Origin: Methylosarcina fibrata AML-C10
GTDB taxonomy: Bacteria; Pseudomonadota; Gammaproteobacteria; Methylococcales; Methylomonadaceae
Length of the DNA: 64,000 nucleotides
NCBI RefSeq assembly: GCF_000372865.1
Contig: NZ_KB889965.1
Coordinates: forward strand, 517,902 to 581,901
Direction: 5' to 3'
Shown here one piece after another: positions 36,705-45,100 of the stretch; the stretch's first letter is position 1, and every line of letters begins with the position of its first letter. Under the pieces are notes generated by a model. The model was not told the origin of the DNA and ran no database searches. It saw only the letters and a program-made list of their open reading frames with translations. Position numbers and translations under genes: made by a program.

Positions 36705-36716
36705 GAGGAAAACCCA

Positions 36717-36983
36717 ATGCCGATTTCACATGTCTATGACACCTATGCGAAAACAACCAAAGGAACGATCATGCACTTCGATGTGGTACTCGATGAACAG
36801 GATCAGGAGAAAGCCATTCGATACGCCAGGGAATGGCTGCAATCGATAGGAGAAGGAGATGCGACCGTGACCAGCGAAAACTGTTATTTTTGTCACAGCG
36901 CCGAAGCGCCCGCGGAACTCAGAAAACAAATCGACAGCCAGGGTTATGCCATTTATAAAATGGAAGGCTGCCCCAGGGATTAA
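36717..36983 (+). CDS. DUF2024 family protein
   Basis: 88 residues with the DUF2024 pattern: HVYDTYAKTTKGTIMHFDVV, EKAIRYAREWLQSIGE, then ENCYFCHSAEAP and a GYAIYKMEGCP ending. The CxxCH resembles a haem-binding motif, but the protein has no signal peptide and the family is cytosolic, so haem binding is not inferred. Strong GAGGAAA site before the ATG. Function unknown. Confidence 0.85.
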   Translation: MPISHVYDTYAKTTKGTIMHFDVVLDEQDQEKAIRYAREWLQSIGEGDATVTSENCYFCHSAEAPAELRKQIDSQGYAIYKMEGCPRD

Positions 36984-37216
36984 TCCACTGCGAACAGCTC
37001 TGTCTTTTCAATTGGCCGGTTTCGGACTTTCCTTCAGGTAACGGCGGCTCATTGTCAAACAGGGTTTAGAGCATTATCTTGTCGTGTGAGACGAATGCAT
37101 TCGCTCTATCTCGTCCCGGCCATTCGGAGTCGCAACGCCGGCTTTGCCAATGGTGGAACTGACTGACAGAGCGTGCCTGGCCTTTCCGCTAAGCAATCCA
37201 ACTCTTGCGGAAGCAA

Positions 37217-37245
37217 ACCTGGCAGATTTTTGAAACCTGCCAGGT
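37217..37245. repeat. Hairpin repeat related to the palindrome at 354-390
   Basis: ACCTGGCAG (37217-37225) and CTGCCAGGT (37237-37245) pair around an 11-base loop. Core and A/T-rich middle match the 354-390 element. It lies downstream of the minus-strand Crp/Fnr gene in a 333-base stretch (36984-37316) that otherwise shows no gene. Confidence 0.55.
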
Positions 37246-37316
37246 CTGTTATGGTTCCGATCCTTGTCTGTTTTGAAAAGCCGTCCGCTTTGACTGTCGA
37301 CACCGGAGGTCCGAAT

Positions 37317-38057
37317 TCATGCTCTTTCCAATGCCAGCGGGTAGCGGGCGGGATTGAGCGGACAACGGCAAGGCAACAAGCGGTCGAACTCCTGTTTGAC
37401 CACGGTGTAACATTCGCACACCCGCTCTTCCAGACCCTCCCGGTGCTCGATCGTAATATGCCCGCGGCTGTAGCGGATCAAGCCGGCTTCCTGCAATTTT
37501 CCGGCCGCCTCGGTGATGCCTTCCCGGCGCACGCCGAGCATGTTGGCGATGAGTTCCTGAGTCATGACCACCTCATTGGACGGCAGCCGGTCCAGACTCA
37601 ACAGCAGGCAGCGGCACAACTGCTGATCGATCGAATGATGGCGATTGCACACCGCCGTCTGCGAGATTTGCGTCAGCAACGCCTGGATGTAATGCAGCAG
37701 CAATTGGTGCAGCACGCCGTCCCGATTGAATTCGTTCTTCAACAAACTGCCTTTCAAGCGGTAGCAGTCGCCCGCGCTGCGCACCACGGCGCGGTGGGGC
37801 ATGGTGCCGCCGCCGGTCAACAGAGCGACTCCGATCATCCCTTCGTTGCCGACCACCGCGATTTCGGCCGACGAGCCGTTCTCCAGCTCGTACAGCAGGG
37901 AGACGATGCTGGTCGTGGGAAAATAGGCGTAACACAAAGCATCGCCGGATTCGTACAGCACTTCGCCCGTCGGCATCGGCGCCGGTTCCAGGTGCGGCCG
38001 GATCCGGTCGAACACCTCGTCGGGCAAGGCGTTAATCAATAAGTTGTGTCTAGGCAT
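37317..38057 (-). CDS. Crp/Fnr-family transcriptional regulator
   Basis: 246 residues. The N-terminal half is a cyclic-nucleotide-binding-type beta roll (GEVLYESGDALCYAYFPTTS, AEIAVVGNEGMIGVALLTGG). The C-terminal half has a winged helix with MTQELIANMLGVRREGITEA as recognition region. The usual cAMP Arg/Ser pair and the Fnr cysteine set are not evident, so the signal is unknown. No operon partner; it lies alone between a repeat and a long intergenic region. Confidence 0.88.
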   Translation of the reverse strand: MPRHNLLINALPDEVFDRIRPHLEPAPMPTGEVLYESGDALCYAYFPTTSIVSLLYELENGSSAEIAVVGNEGMIGVALLTGGGTMPHRAVVRSAGDCYRLKGSLLKNEFNRDGVLHQLLLHYIQALLTQISQTAVCNRHHSIDQQLCRCLLLSLDRLPSNEVVMTQELIANMLGVRREGITEAAGKLQEAGLIRYSRGHITIEHREGLEERVCECYTVVKQEFDRLLPCRCPLNPARYPLALERA

Positions 38058-38566
38058 AAGGTTTGGCCTCTTCTAAAGAAGGAACAGCGTTATGTCCATC
38101 AGACAGTGTTCCGTTAACAACCGTTAAGAAGACTCATGGGTTCCTGACCAGCCGAACTGAGAGTTGGTTAATAGCACTTCACGCAATCGGCTCAACCAAA
38201 AGCACCGCCGAAACCCGTCGAATCTTTAATTTAACGTTAATTTGGTTAGTAAAAACAAGACCATAGTGAAATTTATAGAACGTGGCAAAATTGTTAAGTT
38301 CAAGTTTTGGATGAATAGCGGTAGTTACTTACCGCTAATCATGAATTAGGCGCTATCTTGCCCTAACTGAAGCAAATTAACGGCGTATGGTATTGAATTA
38401 CGCCGAAAATCGTCAAAAGTGCCGGTCAGGACCAAATAAAAAACCGATCGAAAGAAGGTCGCCGCGGCAAAACGGCTGAGCCTTCTGTCTGATACCGTAC
38501 AGACCACAAAGAGTCGGTCCGGTATATTGAATTTGTTTTTGAACGAAATTCAGGAGGAACGCAGTT
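38058..38566. other. 500-base non-coding region with two perfect hairpins
   Basis: No supported gene. TAGCGGTA (38316-38323) pairs with TACCGCTA (38330-38337), and CGGCGTA (38381-38387) pairs with TACGCCG (38399-38405). The second half is the leader of the interrupted small membrane-protein gene, whose ribosome site (CAGGAGGA) is at about 38551-38558. The hairpins could belong to a small RNA or a long 5' leader. Confidence 0.4.
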
Positions 38567-38692
38567 ATGGACCCTATTTCGATAATCATAGGCCTGATCG
38601 TGATCGGTATCGTGTTATGGCTGGTCAATACTTACATTCCTATGGATCCAAGAATCAAGCAGATCTTGAACATCGTTGTGATCATTGTAGTA

Positions 38693-39895
38693 GTCAGTCA
38701 ATTTAAATCAAAAGGATATATTGGGCTTGTAAGTCACTCTATAGTGGCATTGATGGTTACTGATTGAGGTCAAGCAATGCCAGCTCTTAAATACAAAGTC
38801 AATCTGACTGAAGACGAAAAGCGTGGCTTGGAAGCCATGATCAACAAAGGAAAAGCCGCGGCACGCCATCTGACACGCGCGCGAATTTTATTAAAAGCGG
38901 CAGCGGGTATTCAGGATAAAGACATTATCCAAGCTTTGGGTGTCTCGGAATCAATGGTGTTGACGACGCGCCAACGGTGTGTGGAAGAAGGCCCGGAAGC
39001 CGCCCTGAAAGAACGCCCCCGTCCAGGACGTGCCCCAAAACTGACGGAGAAGCAGGCCGCCCATATTATCGCCTTGGCTTGTAGTGAGGCGCCGACAGGG
39101 CATGATCACTGGACCTTGCGGTTGTTGGCGGACAAAGTGGTGGAATTAGCGTATGCCGACCGTTGCAGCTATGAAACCATCCGTCAGCTTTTAAAAAAAC
39201 ACTCTCAAACCCTGGCAGAAGCAAGAGTGGTGCATTCCCGAGGTGAGTGCTGAATTTGTCGCGGCGATGGAAGACGTGCTGGACCTTTATGAAGAACCCT
39301 ACGATCCGTTGCGCCCGGTTGTGTGTTTCGACGAAAGTCCGAAGCAACTCATTGCGGAAGTCCGCCAACCTCTCCCGCCTGAGCCCGGTCAACCGGCCCG
39401 CTATGACACCGGCTATGAACGGAAAGGCGTCTGCGATTTGATGATGATCTGCGAACCTAAACGCGGTTTTCGGCAGGTGGACATCACCGCGCGGCGGACC
39501 AAAATCGAATTCGCGCACAGCATGAAGCATATCGCTGAACTTTATCCGGACGCGGCGGTGATCCGGGTGGTGCTGGACAATCTGAATACCCATAAAATGG
39601 CGTCTTTGTATGAAGCCTTTCCAGCAGAGCAAGCCCGTGAATTGGCGCGACGGCTGGAGTTCCACTACACGCCCAAGCATGGCAGTTGGCTAAACATCGC
39701 TGAGATCGAACTGGCCGTCTTGTCGAACATGTGTTTATCACAGCGGATACCGGACACAGAGAGCCTCCGGCGTGAGGTCGAAGCCAATATCCTACCGCGC
39801 AACACCAAGGCGACGCCCGTCAATTGGCGATTTACGACGCAACAGGCACGACGTAAACTGGCTCGCCTGTATCCTTGTGTTTCTTCGTGACTGAC
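38693..39895 (+). mobile_element. IS630-family insertion sequence, 1203 bp, TA target duplication
   Basis: Terminal inverted repeats begin GTCAGTCA at 38693 and end TGACTGAC at 39895. The element is flanked by TA at 38691-38692 and 39896-39897, the target duplication of IS630/Tc1-type elements. Precise removal with one TA copy restores an intact host gene, which proves the borders. It carries one transposase gene broken by a frameshift. Confidence 0.92.
38777..39890 (+). pseudogene. IS630-family DDE transposase, frameshifted at a seven-A run
   Basis: The 5' frame (38777-39253) holds the HTH part (ALKYKVNLTEDEKRGLEAMI, ALGVSESMVLTTRQRCVEEG). The 3' frame (to 39890) holds the catalytic part with Asp in VVCFDESPKQ, Asp in VLDNLNTHK and Glu in NIAEIELAVL, a complete DDE triad. 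The frames join at the A7 tract 39193-39199. Deleting one A gives LLKNTLKPWQKQEWCIPE, the expected family sequence. Either a single-base insertion inactivated it or polymerase slippage on A7 makes some full-length protein. Confidence 0.85.
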
Positions 39896-39936
39896 TAGTA
39901 GTCATTCTGTGGGTATTCAGTGCTTTTGGGCTTTAA

Positions 39937-40235
39937 GCCGGCTGATTGCAGATCCGCTCTCAAGAAATACAAAACGACTGTGTCTTTGCTTGAACGGTTT
40001 AACCACAACATTCAGTTCAAACCCGCCTGCCGAACGGCATTTCACTGATTGATTGTTTTCATTCACAGGAACAGGTTCATTTCGCTCATTTGCAAGACTG
40101 AGCACGAGCTTTTCGCCAGTTTAGAGGGATTTAAGCCGATAAAGGAGAGATAAGGTTCCGGCGCCGGCTGCTGTCGATCTTTTATTTTCAGCAGCCTATA
40201 GCCGTTTTATCAACATTCACTTTGAGGAATTGACC
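39937..40235. other. Non-coding stretch before the BON lipoprotein gene with a stem-loop
   Basis: No gene seen. GGCTGCTG (40166-40173) pairs with CAGCAGCC (40189-40196) around a 15-base loop, 40 bases before the BON gene start, so it lies in the leader of that gene or marks the end of an upstream transcript. Confidence 0.4.
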
Positions 40236-40700
40236 ATGAAAATCTTGAATGCTTTACGAATAATTTCTGCCGATAAGGTGCTTGTGGCTTTATTGGTATC
40301 CGCTGTGACGGGACTGACCGCCTGCAAAGAAGAGGGACCTGCCGAAAAGGCGGGCAAAAAGGTGGATCAAGCCGTCGAAAAAACCAATGAAAATATCGAA
40401 AAACAATCGGAAGCCATACAGCAGAACGTGGAAAAGAGAGATGAAGCGATGGGGCGTAAATCCGAATCGCTCGGAGAATACGTGGACGACGCCACCATTA
40501 CTTCCAAAGTAAAAGCGGAAATGATGGCCGACCCCTTGATTGGCGAAAACGACATCGAGGTGGTTACCGATAAAGGCATCGTGAAACTGACCGGTACGGT
40601 GAAGTCTCAACAGACGGCCGACAGAGCCGTTGAAATAGCCAACGGCATCAAGGGAGTGCAATCGGTGGAAAGCCATCTGCTGGTGAAAGCCGCGCCGTAA
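40236..40700 (+). CDS. BON-domain lipoprotein (OsmY-like)
   Basis: 154 residues from ATG 40236 with GAGGA upstream. Signal peptide with lipobox (VTGLTAC), then a coiled-coil-like Glu/Lys/Gln stretch (residues about 35-75, VEKTNENIEKQSEAIQQNVE). One BON domain follows (DDATITSKVKAEMMADPLIG, VKLTGTVKSQQTADRAVEIA). Such proteins bind phospholipid or peptidoglycan and are commonly induced by osmotic or stationary-phase stress. Before the IS insertion it was the direct neighbour of the small Thivi_2564-like gene, so both may belong to an envelope-stress group. Confidence 0.87.
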   Translation: MKILNALRIISADKVLVALLVSAVTGLTACKEEGPAEKAGKKVDQAVEKTNENIEKQSEAIQQNVEKRDEAMGRKSESLGEYVDDATITSKVKAEMMADPLIGENDIEVVTDKGIVKLTGTVKSQQTADRAVEIANGIKGVQSVESHLLVKAAP

Positions 40701-40888
40701 ACCGGAAGACAGGCTTCCGGCGGCAGTTGGAGCGCCGATCGGGCGCCGTATCGACTGTTCGCCGGGAGCCGGCGAGATGCCCGAAACCGGCCATAAGATT
40801 CTCTCGATGGACGGGGATCGGGATCGAGTTTACAAACAATCCCGCTTTTTCCGGTAAATTCAGGGCTTGATAGCCGCCCCGGCCATTT

Positions 40889-41161
40889 TCATAAGGTCAA
40901 TTCATTTACCTTATTGAGTTCGGAAGACAGCAATCTTAATTTGTCGGGCCGAGCCATTTTTTTGATGGCGCATTCCCGTTTGCCGGCGGAGCTGCGGTTA
41001 TGCCCGGTTTCCAGATACACCAGACGTTGAGGCGGCCTTCCGCGGAAATATTTCGCTCCTCGCAATGTCGAGTGACGGCCGTAACGCCGGCGAATATCGG
41101 TAGTGATGCCGGTATAAAGGGTATTATCAGCGCAGAGAATGATATAAACGCTCCAGTTCAT
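40889..41161 (-). CDS. GIY-YIG nuclease domain protein (UPF0213/YhbQ-like)
   Basis: 90 residues. VYIILCADNTLYTGITTDI carries the GIY-YIG motif (here YII...YTG), followed by RRRYGRHSTLRGAKYFRGRP and KRECAIKKMARPDK. Stand-alone members of this size are nucleases of poorly known role, possibly in DNA repair. It lies seven bases downstream of the VIT-type transporter gene and may share its transcript. Confidence 0.85.
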   Translation of the reverse strand: MNWSVYIILCADNTLYTGITTDIRRRYGRHSTLRGAKYFRGRPPQRLVYLETGHNRSSAGKRECAIKKMARPDKLRLLSSELNKVNELTL

Positions 41162-41168
41162 GCAAGGA

Positions 41169-41867
41169 TCAAATTGCGGTGCCGAACCATGAACCGACCG
41201 CGCCGGTGAGGCCCATCGCCAGAGCGCCCCAAAAAGTGACGCGGAAGGCGCTCTTTACGATTCCGGAGCCACCGGTATAGGCCGCAACCGTTCCCAACAG
41301 GGTCAGGAAGAATAAAGAAGCCAGGACAACTGTCAAAACCAGATTCCGGGCAGGCATCAGCAGAATGATCGACAAGGGCAGCAAGCTCCCGGCCGCAAAG
41401 GTCGCGGCCGAGGTAACGGCCGCCTGAACCGGCCGGGCCGTGCCGGCGGCTGAAAAAATGCCCAGTTCGTCTCGGGCATGCGCGCCGAGAGCGTCGTGCT
41501 TCATCAACTGTACCGCGACCTGTTCGGCCAGAACGGGATCCAGTCCACGCAAAATGTAGATACGAGTCAACTCGTTCTGCTCGTAGTGCCTGTCTTCCGC
41601 CAGTTCCTTGCGTTCACGGGCCAAATCGGCCTGTTCGGTGTCCGCTTGCGAGCTGACGGAAACGTATTCGCCTGCCGCCATCGACAACGACCCGGCCACT
41701 AATCCGGCAATGCCGGCCAACAGAATCTCGTCCCGAGACGCCTGCGAGGCCGCGATGCCGACAATCAAACTGGCCGTGGAGATAATGCCGTCGTTGGCGC
41801 CCAATACGGCGGCCCGCAGCCAGCCGATGCGATGGGAACGATGTCTTTCCGAATGGAGTGTAGGCAT
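41169..41867 (-). CDS. VIT1/CCC1-family iron/manganese transporter
   Basis: 232 residues from the ATG at 41867 (MPTLHSERHRSHRIGWLRAA); an upstream frame to 41945 adds an unlikely leader. VLGANDGIISTASLIVGIAAS and LVAGSLSMAAGEYVSVSSQA are VIT family helices with the metal-path Asp and Glu residues. A cytosolic Glu-rich helix pair (LARERKELAEDRHYEQNELT) fits the metal-binding domain, and five helices in all are present. It exports or sequesters Fe2+/Mn2+ in exchange for protons. Confidence 0.88.
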   Translation of the reverse strand: MPTLHSERHRSHRIGWLRAAVLGANDGIISTASLIVGIAASQASRDEILLAGIAGLVAGSLSMAAGEYVSVSSQADTEQADLARERKELAEDRHYEQNELTRIYILRGLDPVLAEQVAVQLMKHDALGAHARDELGIFSAAGTARPVQAAVTSAATFAAGSLLPLSIILLMPARNLVLTVVLASLFFLTLLGTVAAYTGGSGIVKSAFRVTFWGALAMGLTGAVGSWFGTAI

Positions 41868-41943
41868 TTTTGCAAGCCGTGATAAAAATTTTTCCGGAAA
41901 AGCCGGGAATCGTGCGAGCACTGCCGCCGTTTTCAAGCCGTTC

Positions 41944-41972
41944 AAAATCGCCCGCAGAGAAAGAACGGGCGA
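41944..41972 (-). terminator. Intrinsic terminator downstream of the small secreted protein gene
   Basis: TCGCCCG (41948-41954) and CGGGCGA (41966-41972) form a 7-bp stem. On the minus strand it is followed by TTTT. The plus strand also has six T after the stem, so it may work in both directions. It lies 100 bases past the stop of the 42072-42473 gene. Confidence 0.6.
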
Positions 41973-42071
41973 CGTTTTTTCTTACTGTCCTCAAGGAACG
42001 GCAGCCTACCGGTCATACCGCTACCGTAAAAATGCCTTGTTCTACCTCCGGTTCGACGAGAGTTGCCGGAG

Positions 42072-42473
42072 TTATTTAACCTTGACCAGTTCCTTGCCGT
42101 TGCTGGAAAAGCGGCAAATGCCCGTGACAAAGTTGTCGCAGTCTTTGGACTGTTCGATTTTTGCGCCGGTCGGGCTCAGAGTTACCTTCAACTGACAGGA
42201 GGTCGCCTCGCTTCCCGAATGCTGTTTGAAGACCAATACATTGTCGCTCTCCATCCTGCCTTCGCCGGCCATTTCGCCGGAACAGGCTCGTGCGTCCGTC
42301 TCGTTGGCGTTGGGTTCAAAGTTGACGTCGGCGCTGGCAGTGATCTTGTCGTCGATTTTGGTGATTTTCAAATGCTGGACATGGTTGCCGTCGCGCAGCA
42401 CATAATGATCCGTGACCGCATAGGCTGCATGGGACGCCAGCAAAGTAGCCGCTAAGATCAAACTTTTCTTCAT
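42072..42473 (-). CDS. Secreted protein of unknown function
   Basis: 133 residues with a clear signal peptide (MKKSLILAATLLASHAAYA, cleavage after AYA) and an AGGAG ribosome site. The mature part has four Cys (in ARACSGEM, ATSCQLKV, SKDCDNF and TGICRFSS), likely two disulfides, and a beta-rich pattern. I do not recognise the family; a small periplasmic binding or inhibitor fold is possible. Single-gene unit with its own terminator. Confidence 0.75.
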   Translation of the reverse strand: MKKSLILAATLLASHAAYAVTDHYVLRDGNHVQHLKITKIDDKITASADVNFEPNANETDARACSGEMAGEGRMESDNVLVFKQHSGSEATSCQLKVTLSPTGAKIEQSKDCDNFVTGICRFSSNGKELVKVK

Positions 42474-42536
42474 GGATTCGCTCCTTTTGTGATGATTATT
42501 ATAAATTCAACGGGAAATGGGGCCTCTGTGCGAGAG

Positions 42537-42682
42537 CAATGCCGTTAAGTTAAAAAGAGGAATTCGTCATTCCGGCAAAGAATGCCGGAATCCAGATGCC
42601 AGGGATGGCAAGCTTTAATACATCCTTGTAGTCTGTATCTCGGCAATCCATGCCGAAATGACGGCTTAACTTAACGGCATTG
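42537..42682. repeat. 146-bp miniature inverted-repeat element (MITE-like)
   Basis: Perfect 17-bp terminal inverted repeats CAATGCCGTTAAGTTAA at 42537-42553 and complement at 42666-42682. Inside are a nested hairpin (ATTCCGGC/GCCGGAAT) and the outer pair CGTCATTCCGGC versus GCCGAAATGACG. No coding capacity. The size and structure fit a non-autonomous transposable element. The rest of the 42474-42832 gap shows nothing else. Confidence 0.75.
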
Positions 42683-42832
42683 TGTGCAAGGGTCGGCCTG
42701 CATGCGGTTTTTGAGACCGTCGCCGAAGAAGCCCATTCTGCCGAGCATCATTTTACCTCAGAGAAGGTTATCGTCCCAAGGAGATCGACATCAAATTCGT
42801 CGATAAAAGCTTTTCTCCGGAACGGCCGGGGA

Positions 42833-43336
42833 TTAGCGCTTAAGGGGGACGACGGAACCGTCTTCGATGGAGATTTCGAAAGCCCGCCCGAAGCCGGCCA
42901 CATAGCGTCCGCTTTCCGGCGACAACTCGAACAAATGAAAATCGGGCAACGAGCGCAAAAGGGCGACCGTTTGTCCGAATTGTTCCTGGAGCCGGTCCAG
43001 TTGTTGCGTATAACTTTGTTCGGTCCGAGAAATTTCACGCGCCCGGCACTGAAAGGTTGCGCGTTCGCGCGCAAATGGATTGCGGGATTGGGCTTCCGGT
43101 TCCATCACCATCACCGAAGCTTTCGGATTATTGCGTAAATGGGCGGTGTGGACGGCCAATTCGCTGACGAAAATATAAAACCGGCCCTTAGGGTCCCGGA
43201 TGAAGGGAGCGTAGCTGACGTCCGGACGGCCTTCTGGAGAAACCGTCGCGAGCAGCAGCGTTTGCCGGGAATCCAACAGCCGGCGCAAATCCTCAGACAG
43301 GACCGTGAAATCTTCATTTTCGCGGGTTTCATGCAT
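42833..43336 (-). CDS. Pyridoxamine 5'-phosphate oxidase-fold protein (HugZ-like)
   Basis: 167 residues with the split-barrel FMN-binding pattern: QTLLLATVSPEGRPDVSYAP, FYIFVSELAVHTAHLRNNPK, and the C-terminal HLFELSPESGRYVAGFGRAF that resembles the haem-utilisation HugZ/HutZ group. The C-terminal His-containing extension of true HugZ is short here, so haem breakdown is possible but unproven. It lies 57 bases downstream of the aldehyde dehydrogenase gene on the same strand. Confidence 0.8.
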   Translation of the reverse strand: MHETRENEDFTVLSEDLRRLLDSRQTLLLATVSPEGRPDVSYAPFIRDPKGRFYIFVSELAVHTAHLRNNPKASVMVMEPEAQSRNPFARERATFQCRAREISRTEQSYTQQLDRLQEQFGQTVALLRSLPDFHLFELSPESGRYVAGFGRAFEISIEDGSVVPLKR

Positions 43337-43393
43337 GATTTTGTTTTTTCTCCGGAGATTTCCCGAGCCTGTCGCGGGGCAGTACGGTTTAAT

Positions 43394-44824
43394 CTATAAA
43401 GAGCTCGAATGAAAAACGGCCATTTTTTCGATTTGCATGTCCCGAAAAGCATAGGGAATGCCGCCGGTGCCGTAGCCGGATTGCTTAAGCCCCGCAAACG
43501 GCATCCAGTCGACGCGAAAGGCGGTATGATCGTTGATCATCACCGCCGAGGCCGCCAGATGTTTGTAGGCGTACAGGGCGGTATCGAGCGAGCGGGTGGC
43601 GATCGCAGCCTGGAACGCATAGGGCAGGGCATTGGCCTGTTCTATGGCGTCGTCCAGGTCTTCGTAATCGTAAACGCAGATGACCGGGCCGAAAATTTCC
43701 AACTGGCTGACTTTGCTGGTTTTGGGCGGATTATACAACACCGTCGGCTGATACAGCGAGGAAGAAAGCCGTTTGCCGCCCGCTTTCAACAGGGCATTTT
43801 CAGTTACCGCTTCGTCGACCCAGGCTTCGATGCGGTCGACTTCGCGGCTTCGGATCAACGGCCCCACCTCGGTGGCGGCATCGGCCGGATCACCCACTTT
43901 CAATTGTTCCGCCAGCCGAGCCAGTTCGGCCGCTACCGTTTCGGCTACGGAGCGATGGGCAAAAATGCGCTGCACGGAAATGCAGACTTGTCCGGCATGA
44001 TAAAAACCGCCTTTGATCAATAATGGCAACATTTTCTCAAGGTCCGCATCCTCGGCGATAATGACCGGCGCCATACCGCCATGTTCCAGCGCCGTCCGGG
44101 TTCCGGGCGCCAGTTTCGAGCGCAGCCGCCAACCGGTCTCGGCGCTGCCGATAAAGCTGAAAAAAGCAACGCGCGGATCGGTCACCAACTGTTCGGCCAC
44201 GTGAAGGTCTTCCATCATGACGGGCTGGCACCATACCATCGGCAAACCCGACTGATGAAATATTTCGGCCAGGGCAAAAGCGGACAAGGGCGTCTCCCGG
44301 GCCGGCTTGACGACGACGGGGCAACCGGCAGCGATGGCCGGCCCGATCTGATGCACGATCAGATTAATCGGGTGATTGAACGCGCTGACGGCCGCTACGG
44401 GCCCGATAGGCTCCTTATGGGTAAACGCCAGCCGGTGCATGGAAGCGGGATTCAATTGCATCGGTATTTCCGTTCCCCATCCGGTGCGAATGCAGTCGAT
44501 GCAAATTTTAATGCCGTCGATGGCCCGGCCGAGTTCGACCCGGGTATCCGCATACGGCTTGCCGCCTTCGGCCACCGCCAGCGCGATCAGATCCTCGGAA
44601 CGCGCCATCATGGTTTGCGCCACCCGTTCCAGAATGGCGATCCGCACATAGGCAGGAAGCCAGTTTTTCCGGTCGCGGAAAACCGCATCCATATTGGCCA
44701 GGGCCTGTTCGGCGCCTTTTGGGTCGATCGTTTCCACCGAACCGACCAGTTTCCCGTCGTAAGGAGAGAAAACTTCGATCAAACCGGCCGGTTCGGCGTG
44801 GGGTACTTTGATTGAATAATGCAT
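43394..44824 (-). CDS. NAD(P)+-dependent aldehyde dehydrogenase family protein
   Basis: 476 residues from the ATG at 44824 (MHYSIKVPHAEP). Catalytic residues are in place: Asn in SAFNHPINLI, Glu in TALEHGGMAPVI and nucleophile Cys in HAGQVCISVQRI. SFIGSAETGWRL binds the cofactor. The pattern is closest to the lactaldehyde/phosphonoacetaldehyde-type branch, but the substrate is not clear. In a methanotroph, oxidation of an aldehyde by-product is plausible. It is divergent from the alcohol dehydrogenase gene, about 276 bases apart, suggesting a possible functional pair. Confidence 0.88.
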   Translation of the reverse strand: MHYSIKVPHAEPAGLIEVFSPYDGKLVGSVETIDPKGAEQALANMDAVFRDRKNWLPAYVRIAILERVAQTMMARSEDLIALAVAEGGKPYADTRVELGRAIDGIKICIDCIRTGWGTEIPMQLNPASMHRLAFTHKEPIGPVAAVSAFNHPINLIVHQIGPAIAAGCPVVVKPARETPLSAFALAEIFHQSGLPMVWCQPVMMEDLHVAEQLVTDPRVAFFSFIGSAETGWRLRSKLAPGTRTALEHGGMAPVIIAEDADLEKMLPLLIKGGFYHAGQVCISVQRIFAHRSVAETVAAELARLAEQLKVGDPADAATEVGPLIRSREVDRIEAWVDEAVTENALLKAGGKRLSSSLYQPTVLYNPPKTSKVSQLEIFGPVICVYDYEDLDDAIEQANALPYAFQAAIATRSLDTALYAYKHLAASAVMINDHTAFRVDWMPFAGLKQSGYGTGGIPYAFRDMQIEKMAVFHSSSL

Positions 44825-45100
44825 GATTGGGGCCTCAACAAGTCTCAAGGAGCGCAATTGTCAACCATCGGAGCTATTCGAGTAGACCATCAAATTATCC
44901 AGTAATTCATAAGAAAAAAGTAATGTACTGAATAAATACCGCTTATCCAGGCATTTCGGATAAAACCGGAGTGGGCCTTCTCTAAAAGTGAAGGATTCTT
45001 TCCGATCCGATGGGGAGCTGTTAAAATCCGAACCGGCTATCTCTCGAACTTTGCAGGCGGCGACGTCGATGTCCGATCATCCTTGAAAAGGCCGGATCCC

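Larger units (their letters stand above)
38567..39936 (+). pseudogene. Small Thivi_2564-like membrane protein gene interrupted by an IS630 element
   Basis: The first 42 codons (MDPISIIIGLIVIGIVLWLV, then NTYIPMDPRIKQILNIVVII) run to 38692, where the element begins. Joining base 38692 directly to 39898 restores the frame: Val-Val-Ile-Leu-Trp-Val-Phe-Ser-Ala-Phe-Gly-Leu and TAA at 39934-39936, giving a 54-residue two-helix protein. This matches the small Thivi_2564 family, often stress-linked and membrane-bound. As it stands the frame runs on into the element and ends with about 23 foreign residues (stop 38767), so the second helix is lost. Confidence 0.85.

Noticed and set aside
36885-36900. 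CxxCH haem-binding motif in the DUF2024 protein
   Set aside because: CYFCH fits c-type haem attachment formally, but the protein is small, has no signal peptide and the Cys positions are part of the DUF2024 pattern.
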